12,689 nucleotides of DNA from Stramenopiles sp. TOSAG23-3 (lineage: Eukaryota > Sar), in the NCBI GenBank assembly GCA_900128585.1, contig LT642668.1:1-12689 (forward strand), read 5' to 3'. The notes below the pieces were generated by a model. It worked only from the letters and a program-made list of their open reading frames with translations, did not search any database and was not told where the DNA came from. The translations under genes and the position numbers were made by a program. The stretch's first letter is position 1. Every line of letters begins with the position of its first letter. Shown piece after piece: positions 6,793-12,689 of the stretch.

Positions 6793-9700
6793 TTACAGCG
6801 GCTCCAAGGTTGCTACATAAACCCATGCGGAGATGACGCCACATGGGTAACCAATGCATTTCACACCAAAGGCGAACTTTGTCGATGGGATCTGCGTTTC
6901 GTGTATGTCAAGCCCCTTTATTTGTTCCAGGATCGATTTGATGTCCGTGAACGACGAGTTAAATGGGAACCCATACAGTTTGCTGGTCTTCTGGTACTTA
7001 GCGAACATGCGCGTGTGCTCGTAATCGGAAAACGGGATGTCTGACTCGAGGCCGCACCTTTCGTACTCCATTGCCAGCAGTGTTTGCTGCAACTCTCGCT
7101 CCAGGACGGTTTGCTGTGTCATAGGCTTGTTGCCGCGCCATTCACGAAACTCTTCCTTGATTGTTTGGTGGATCTGGCGCTCCAAACGTTCCAGGAACTC
7201 CGTGTCTGGTGGGGTGTACTCTAGATTTGGAATCTGGCAAGTTTCCCCGTGCGGTAATGGGTATTTGGCGCTGAAAAATGGTCTCCAGCTATTTGGGTCG
7301 TTCAAGTTGAAATTCATCTCGTACGGAAAGTCTGACTCTTGAATATTTGCGTAGATATTGTCCTGGCTGGCGATAGTGCCAACACGAAGAGGACAGCCGT
7401 GGTCATCATGCGCGTACCCTTCGCCGGTGCTTGCGTTCCAAAACACAATGTCCCGTTCGGGGTCGGTATTGCTCACGCGCATGACGTACTTCGTTTTCCC
7501 TTCTGGTATTCCCGTCCCGATCACCAAATATGATTTGTAGTCGTTCCCGTCGATGTAATTGAAGTAGTTGCACAGCAAAACTGCGTGCTCTTCCCAGTCC
7601 CCTGCGCAGATCTGAAGAAAGTCGTGAGAGTAATTCCACGCCTCCGCTTGCCCTTGGTTGATTTGAAAGTCCTCCAAAAAGGGTATCAAGGACACGAAAC
7701 GAACAACCTGCGACACGGTGTTCATGCGTTGCCCTGTCAGGCCGATCGGAGGCGCTTGGGGGCATAGGAATTTCGTGATAAGCAGCATGTCCCCTTCTAG
7801 CGTTGGCGCGAGCACCATCACCTCGCGGTCCTTAAACATTTTCTTCCCCTTCATTCTCGAGATGAATAACCTCGCTTGCTTTTGCGTCGCGTTGTCCTCG
7901 CCGCCTCGTATTTCGGGAACGTCGTCGTGCGGAAGAACCAATGGCGTCTCCAACGTCGCCATGAGGTGCAGGGTCGTGGCATTTGCTGCTCGGTCTTTCA
8001 CCGTGCCCAATGCCGACGTATCTCGCCCCGTCCCTTCGTTCTGCACGGTCTGGTAGCCCAATTTGATGAGCGGCGTGTTGACACGAAAGTGCCCGTGGAC
8101 ACGCTGTTGCAAATAAATCGTAGTAAATGGGATACTGAAGGATCCAAGGTACCGCTTCGAAACAATCGTGGTCAGCTTGCGCTTGTCCTTTCCAACCCCC
8201 CGTTGCTGGCTCTCCGTCAGGTCGAACAACGTTACCGTGACGTCGTCCCGCTCTAGTAACAAGTTATCTGGTGTCCATGAGTTCGCGCCAGCGTTCTTAT
8301 TGGGCTGAAACGGCAAGTAAATTGCTTCCCCCCAGCTTGGCGTGGTCCCTTGCTGCGAGGTCGTCGCCACCGAATGTCCTTGGAAGGAGCACTCCACCAT
8401 AATGTTCGGTTGGAGTCGATCGACCTTGTCCTCGCTGTCGTTTTGCGGCTCTTCGCGCTGGCGCCGTCTTGGGCTAGGCGACCTGCGGCTCGGGCTCCCG
8501 TCCCGCCTGCCACCCACGCTGCTGCTGTTATCCCTTCGGGTGGGAATGTTGTTGGCACGGACGACTTGCAGAAACAAACGGCATGTTCGAACAATTGCTT
8601 CGGGCTTCCTCGTCTGCGGTTGTGGTCGTAGTCGCCGTCGTGGGGCGAACAGGCCAGCCAGAAACGAAAGGTCCAGCTTGAACTCGGGCATAAGGCCTTG
8701 CTTCACAAACGCAGAGGCTTCATGGCTATGCCTCCTGCGAACCACCCCAGACGATGCACCTTGAATCTTTTCTACAAACCCTTGAATTCGCCGTTGCCTT
8801 TGCAGGATGATTTGCTCGTCAAAGTCGGCCCCTTCGATGTCATCCTCTTGAGTGTCCGCCTTATCGGAAGGTTTGAGCAACGAACGCCAGTGGTGGTCTC
8901 TTTTAATTTCTGCATCCGAGAATGGAATCGGTCCGCTTCCAGAGAACATGTGGGGGACCGCGGACCGCATTTTCAAAAGGTTTTCCCGCGCCGACGATTT
9001 GAATAACCGCCGATCGGACGTAGAAAATTCAACCCCGTGCTGCTTTCGGGAGAGTCGAAACATCAAGTTTTTTTTGGTTTCCGTGTCCGACGCATCCGTT
9101 TTTTTGCCGAGCACATCCTCTAAGCTTGGGTCATTCGGATCATGCCATGCATTGCCTTTCAACACCTTCGATAATTTTCCCGATGTACCAAGGCCCAAGG
9201 GGCTGCCCGCAATAATCTCGTCGCCTATCAGCCGCGATTTAGCGTGTCGGAAGTCCTTTTCAGGAAGCAACGATATTAACTCCCCTGTCTCGGTCGGCGT
9301 CTTCGCCCCTAGGGACGCAAGCCAGTTCACGGTGCAGCAGACCGCCCCGGACGTGTAATGTTCAACAAAATCGGTGTTTCGCTTGTCCTCGTTCATTAGT
9401 GCGGTGCCGACGGACTCTGCCACAAACTTACCCTCTTTGGGGCGGGCATTGCGCGCGCCCGGGCCTTGCACCCCTACGCTCTTGTCTTTCCTAAAAAGGG
9501 TGGGCTGCTCGGCGGAAAATTGGTGGTAAGAATCGACCGGGGTAAGCGCGGTGGCACTAACGTTGTCGCTATCGCCCCCTGGGATCGATATCGGAATGGT
9601 TGCGATCTTTTTGTTCATGCCCGGCAGCATGCTTTTCTTCCACAGTTCCATGTGTATTCTGTGGGGCCGCCGCGTCACTTGAATAGTGAAGGATTGGTTG

Positions 9701-11385
9701 AAGTTGATGTGGAACAGGGGCCAGGTTAACATTCGGTCCTTCGTTCGCTCTATAAACTGGTCGTTAACAAACAGTTTTAAAAAGTAGGTTTCCGCGTTGA
9801 TCTGGCGCCGCCTTTGGGACTCCGACTTTTCGACTTTTTCATCGTTGGTTTTCCCTAACAGAACTTCCTCGCCGTCGATGTTTCCCTGCGAAATCCTAAA
9901 TATATTGTCCACTTTGCTTTGCCTCGCTTTGATTTCTTCCCTCACCTCGTCGTACACGCGGTCCAAATTGCCCTTGATCGTCTCCAAATCGTATGCCTGG
10001 GCCTGAAACTTCTCCGGCATAAAGTCAACAATTTCTCGCACCAGTTTGATCATTTTTTCCACTACCTTGTACTTTTGGGACAACGAGGCTATCTGGTGGG
10101 CTTGCAACATCGACGGCGTGCTCTGGTAGCGCTGCTTCTTTCGCTGCAACTTCAACGCCGACCAAGCGGCGTAGACGTTCTTCCGGTACTGGGCCCCCGC
10201 CCGCTTGTTGGAGATTGCCTCGGACAGAAAGTTGATCTGCTGCATGGTTAAGTTCACTAGCTCGTCGCCGTGTTCGTTGTCTTTCAATCCGTGCTCCCTA
10301 ACGTCTTCGAACAAATTTTTCACGGAACCGTAAAAGCTTCCGAGGCGGTTCAAAGAGTAAGAAAGGGAGTCGGCACTCATATGTCGCCAGTACTGGTGAT
10401 ATTCCGCAAGCAATGCTGCGTTGAAAAAGTCCTCAATATCGAACCGTGGGTGTTTGGAAAACATCATTTTCTTCACACCGACTTCTAAACACACCGGCGC
10501 CCGGCTCCGTAGGCGCCCATTGCTGTCCACCTGGGTCCGCCGGCGGACGGCCCGGTACTGTGGGTTTTTTATTTCGTCCTCTTCAGGCAGCGTTGGGCCC
10601 CGCCTTGTGGGCGCTAACGGGTTCGGCAGCAGACGAACATTGCCCTCAAAAAACTGTTCCTCGATGGGGTCCCCTGTCCGCACGGAAGTCAGCAACGCTT
10701 TTGATGGGTTGTCCTGTAGGGAATCCAGGTTTGCACGAAGGACGTCTTTGTCGACGGTATCCCCGGGTTTTAAATTTCTCAGGTTCCGGTCGGCATCAGC
10801 GGTTCGTTTCAACCTATCGCTCACGGCCAGTACGTTTACCGGGGTCGCGTTGACGAGTTTCGGCGCAAAGAACCCTTGCTGTTGCATCACCTCCCTTCCT
10901 TTTCCAAAATCGGTCGATGCTTGGGAAGCGCTCCGCTTGGGCACAACAACCTCTTTTATCGCTTCCGTGCTTGGCAGCACGGTGAATTGAAACGCTTTTT
11001 GGGCCATTTTGGCGACCGTCATCTCTTTTTGGAACTTGATCTTTCTGCCGTTTGCGGCACGGGGCGTCTCCACATCGGAGTACTCGGAGTCGGAGGTGTC
11101 GCTTGGCCGAGGGCTGTTCGACCTGGACCGGGGGCTGTTCGACCTGGACCTGGGGGATTGGTCCGTGTCCAACTTGAAGCCTTTCGCGTTTCCAAACCGA
11201 GAATTCTTCTTCTTTATCCGCGTCCCACCGTCTTCGGTTTCGTCTGATCCATTCTCAGCTTGCATTTTCTTCCGTGCCACCTTCCTCGCTTTCGCACGTT
11301 GCAAAGCGCTCATCGGCTTCTTCTTTTCTCTATCCCTTCCCCGGCGGCTACGCACGCTTCGTGGTTCGTCGTCTTCGTCCGACAT
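6793..11385 (-). CDS. CC2D2A: CC2D2A-like ciliary transition-zone protein
   Basis: This 1,530-residue protein is close in length to human CC2D2A (about 1,620). In animals CC2D2A is part of the MKS/B9 module at the transition zone, which controls entry of membrane proteins into the cilium. Visible order: a basic, disordered Ser/Arg-rich N-terminus (1-115); a predicted coiled-coil region (about 430-500); a family-specific C2-like domain (about 530-690, with ETYFLKLFVND); a second C2 domain (about 933-1110, with NPSWNE-like TPSWGEAIYLPF and YLGSFSIPFTTIYLQQ); a transglutaminase-like domain (about 1245-1375, GDWEEHAVLLCNYF); and the C-terminal family motif (about 1470-1527, YGFPF to SAWVYVATL). 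The second C2 contains a Ser/Arg-rich insertion at about 951-988. The start is supported by an in-frame TAG seven codons upstream with no ATG between, and by A at position -3. No introns are evident. The assignment rests on motifs recalled from the human protein. Confidence 0.95.
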   Translation of the reverse strand: MSDEDDEPRSVRSRRGRDREKKKPMSALQRAKARKVARKKMQAENGSDETEDGGTRIKKKNSRFGNAKGFKLDTDQSPRSRSNSPRSRSNSPRPSDTSDSEYSDVETPRAANGRKIKFQKEMTVAKMAQKAFQFTVLPSTEAIKEVVVPKRSASQASTDFGKGREVMQQQGFFAPKLVNATPVNVLAVSDRLKRTADADRNLRNLKPGDTVDKDVLRANLDSLQDNPSKALLTSVRTGDPIEEQFFEGNVRLLPNPLAPTRRGPTLPEEDEIKNPQYRAVRRRTQVDSNGRLRSRAPVCLEVGVKKMMFSKHPRFDIEDFFNAALLAEYHQYWRHMSADSLSYSLNRLGSFYGSVKNLFEDVREHGLKDNEHGDELVNLTMQQINFLSEAISNKRAGAQYRKNVYAAWSALKLQRKKQRYQSTPSMLQAHQIASLSQKYKVVEKMIKLVREIVDFMPEKFQAQAYDLETIKGNLDRVYDEVREEIKARQSKVDNIFRISQGNIDGEEVLLGKTNDEKVEKSESQRRRQINAETYFLKLFVNDQFIERTKDRMLTWPLFHINFNQSFTIQVTRRPHRIHMELWKKSMLPGMNKKIATIPISIPGGDSDNVSATALTPVDSYHQFSAEQPTLFRKDKSVGVQGPGARNARPKEGKFVAESVGTALMNEDKRNTDFVEHYTSGAVCCTVNWLASLGAKTPTETGELISLLPEKDFRHAKSRLIGDEIIAGSPLGLGTSGKLSKVLKGNAWHDPNDPSLEDVLGKKTDASDTETKKNLMFRLSRKQHGVEFSTSDRRLFKSSARENLLKMRSAVPHMFSGSGPIPFSDAEIKRDHHWRSLLKPSDKADTQEDDIEGADFDEQIILQRQRRIQGFVEKIQGASSGVVRRRHSHEASAFVKQGLMPEFKLDLSFLAGLFAPRRRLRPQPQTRKPEAIVRTCRLFLQVVRANNIPTRRDNSSSVGGRRDGSPSRRSPSPRRRQREEPQNDSEDKVDRLQPNIMVECSFQGHSVATTSQQGTTPSWGEAIYLPFQPNKNAGANSWTPDNLLLERDDVTVTLFDLTESQQRGVGKDKRKLTTIVSKRYLGSFSIPFTTIYLQQRVHGHFRVNTPLIKLGYQTVQNEGTGRDTSALGTVKDRAANATTLHLMATLETPLVLPHDDVPEIRGGEDNATQKQARLFISRMKGKKMFKDREVMVLAPTLEGDMLLITKFLCPQAPPIGLTGQRMNTVSQVVRFVSLIPFLEDFQINQGQAEAWNYSHDFLQICAGDWEEHAVLLCNYFNYIDGNDYKSYLVIGTGIPEGKTKYVMRVSNTDPERDIVFWNASTGEGYAHDDHGCPLRVGTIASQDNIYANIQESDFPYEMNFNLNDPNSWRPFFSAKYPLPHGETCQIPNLEYTPPDTEFLERLERQIHQTIKEEFREWRGNKPMTQQTVLERELQQTLLAMEYERCGLESDIPFSDYEHTRMFAKYQKTSKLYGFPFNSSFTDIKSILEQIKGLDIHETQIPSTKFAFGVKCIGYPCGVISAWVYVATLEPL
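11111..11152. repeat. 21-bp tandem duplication in the CC2D2A coding sequence
   Basis: Two adjacent 21-bp units (11111-11131 and 11132-11152) differ at one base. On the coding strand they give a repeated Ser-Pro-Arg-Ser-Arg-Ser-Asn heptad around residues 77-92. The length keeps the reading frame. The near-identity at DNA level suggests a recent duplication or slippage event in a disordered segment. Confidence 0.88.
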
Positions 11386-12161
11386 GCTTCGTTTGATATG
11401 AATCTACGGCTTTCCCCAGTAAATTCAACACACTAATTGAGAACTCTGATACGAAACAAACAACGTAGGACAAGTACAATTTTTTTCCCTCCGATCGAAA
11501 CACCCCGAGTTGAACCGCACGACACGAACACAGGTACAAAAACACTTTGGCGCGACAGCCAATTCAATATTTTTTTTATTATTTGTTTTTGTTTTGTTGT
11601 GGTGGTGGTGTGGTACACGCTCTATTATACATCACTATACCATTAGCTTTGGTTGAGCTTCTTTTATTTTTTGGAAGAAGAACTATTTTTATTACGTACT
11701 GTAGTTAATAATAGTCGTCTATTATTTTTTAATTATTATATTTTATTTTAATTATTATTATACAAAAGATTGAACTGCTTCTACACCATCATCATCAATC
11801 ATCCAAAGCAACAACAGAGTTTTTTTATTTTTGAATTGATTCAATTAGAATACATTATTATATACTTATAAATTGGTATAAATACAAAGTACACAGTACT
11901 AACAATAGTATTTTACCTATCAATGTACAACCGCAGACTCGACAGCTACACAGGAAAGGAATGTCGTTAATTTTTCAAATTTCCAGTCTATTGCCCAACC
12001 ATATCATTTATAATCAATTGGATGCATTGGCTTAAGCTTATACAAAATAAACGAGACCAACCACTATATCATATATGTGATATGTATTTTATTCTACGAT
12101 TCATTACATTTATTACCCACAAGATACTAAATTTTCAAATGTTGTATATAGTTTTAACAAT

Positions 12162-12185
12162 ATCCTTCTATTACCCGTGAAGGAT
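12162..12185. repeat. small inverted repeat
   Basis: ATCCTTC (12162-12168) and GAAGGAT (12179-12185) are perfect reverse complements separated by 10 nt. It is one of the few GC-containing stems in this AT-rich flank. It could be a regulatory dyad or chance; no gene lies next to it. Confidence 0.5.
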
Positions 12186-12524
12186 GTAGTAAGTAATATA
12201 CCATGTATCAATACCTTCACTACCCTAATTTTTCAAAATTTTCATTCCTTAATTCTACAAAAACCTCGGATAACGGCCCAAGTGTATAATGTTATTAATT
12301 GAAAGAATGCTTTGCATTTCCATATCTTAATACTATATATCTTTGTCTTTTTAGTTTTACTTACATTGATTTTATATGATTTAACGGTAGAGAGAGAAGC
12401 TGTGTGGCTTGTACTACATTGAATATTATATAAACACGGGATTCTTCTCTCTATTCTTCCTTTTTTTTATTCTAAATTATATTATATATATTTACTACTA
12501 CAGAAAAAAGAGATGTTGTTGATC

Positions 12525-12549
12525 GGTACGGTACGGTATGGAATGGTAT
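12525..12549. repeat. GGTAY pentanucleotide tandem array
   Basis: Five consecutive pentamers read GGTAC GGTAC GGTAT GGAAT GGTAT. A duplicated TACGTA palindrome follows at 12552-12564. The same GGTAC/GGTAT pentamers occur dispersed in the other spacer at 6635-6699. Confidence 0.8.
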
Positions 12550-12602
12550 TATACGTAGTACGTACGGTGTAGAAATTATTTGTTCTTTTTTTCTATTCTT
12601 CT

Positions 12603-12620
12603 TTCTTCTTCTTCTTCTTC
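12603..12620. repeat. (TTC)6 microsatellite
   Basis: Six perfect TTC units end a longer pyrimidine-rich stretch that starts near 12582. It is the reverse-complement class of the GAA tract at the left edge of the window. Confidence 0.9.
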
Positions 12621-12689
12621 TGAATTCTGATTCAATAAATATAATAAATAATCATCCACCACCACCACGGGAGGATAATAATGTAATAA

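Larger units (their letters stand above)
11386..12689. other. AT-rich upstream and intergenic region
   Basis: About 1.3 kb of non-coding DNA lies upstream of CC2D2A, and its left end should hold that gene's promoter and 5' leader. It contains T runs, a GGTGGTGGTGTGG stretch near 11600, a repeated TAATTTTTCAAA (about 11968 and 12226), a 7-bp perfect stem at 12162-12185, GGTAY pentamers at 12525-12549 and a TTC microsatellite. The longest open frames are short, T-rich and unrecognisable. I see no tRNA, snRNA or partial neighbouring gene. Confidence 0.7.

Noticed and set aside
10421-10990. 189-residue plus-strand open frame opposite CC2D2A
   Set aside because: Antisense shadow rich in Ser and Arg; no start context or domain supports it.
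11437-11646. Short plus-strand frame upstream of CC2D2A, ending in a Phe/Val-rich stretch
   Set aside because: The hydrophobic end comes from T and GTG runs in non-coding DNA; no homology and no support as a membrane peptide gene.
11386-12689. tRNA, snRNA or CRISPR-like array in the right flank
   Set aside because: No tRNA B-box (GTTCGANNC-type) with a matching acceptor stem, no snRNA core and no regularly spaced repeats were found.

Overview
This is nuclear DNA from a eukaryote, most likely a unicellular organism that builds a flagellum or cilium. It holds two very long, uninterrupted protein-coding genes on the minus strand, separated and flanked by strongly AT-rich non-coding DNA. The coding DNA has a balanced base composition and the spacers are full of A/T runs. 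Both genes use TAA stops and ordinary sense codons, so there is no sign of a changed genetic code. Large intronless genes with AT-rich spacers fit a compact algal or other protist genome. I cannot place it more precisely from sequence alone.

Layout from right to left, which is the direction of transcription: (1) 11386-12689 is about 1.3 kb of AT-rich upstream DNA with short repeats and no credible gene. (2) 6793-11385 encodes a 1,530-residue CC2D2A orthologue, a transition-zone protein of the ciliary gate, with a coiled coil, two C2 domains, a transglutaminase-like domain and the family's C-terminal motif. (3) 6075-6792 is a 718-bp AT-rich spacer containing a 20-bp tandem repeat, an imperfect hairpin and scattered GGTAY pentamers. 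(4) 282-6074 encodes a 1,930-residue four-domain voltage-gated cation channel with an EEEE selectivity filter, so it is calcium-channel-like. It keeps the degenerate EF-hand and IQ-like C-terminal region of animal Cav/Nav channels. (5) 1-281 is the 3' flank.

The most unusual feature is a complete ubiquitin-like fold (about residues 918-995) in the cytoplasmic linker between channel domains II and III. It has the IPP..Q core and the ubiquitin-like beta strands but no C-terminal di-glycine, so it looks like a built-in docking module and not a conjugatable ubiquitin. The channel also has a roughly 118-residue basic insertion in the domain IV S2-S3 loop and an RRxS basophilic kinase site in each of three cytoplasmic loops.

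Functionally, the pair joins a possible ciliary or plasma-membrane calcium channel with a protein of the gate that controls which membrane proteins enter the cilium. A functional link between the neighbours is inference only; head-to-tail neighbours in eukaryotes are often unrelated.
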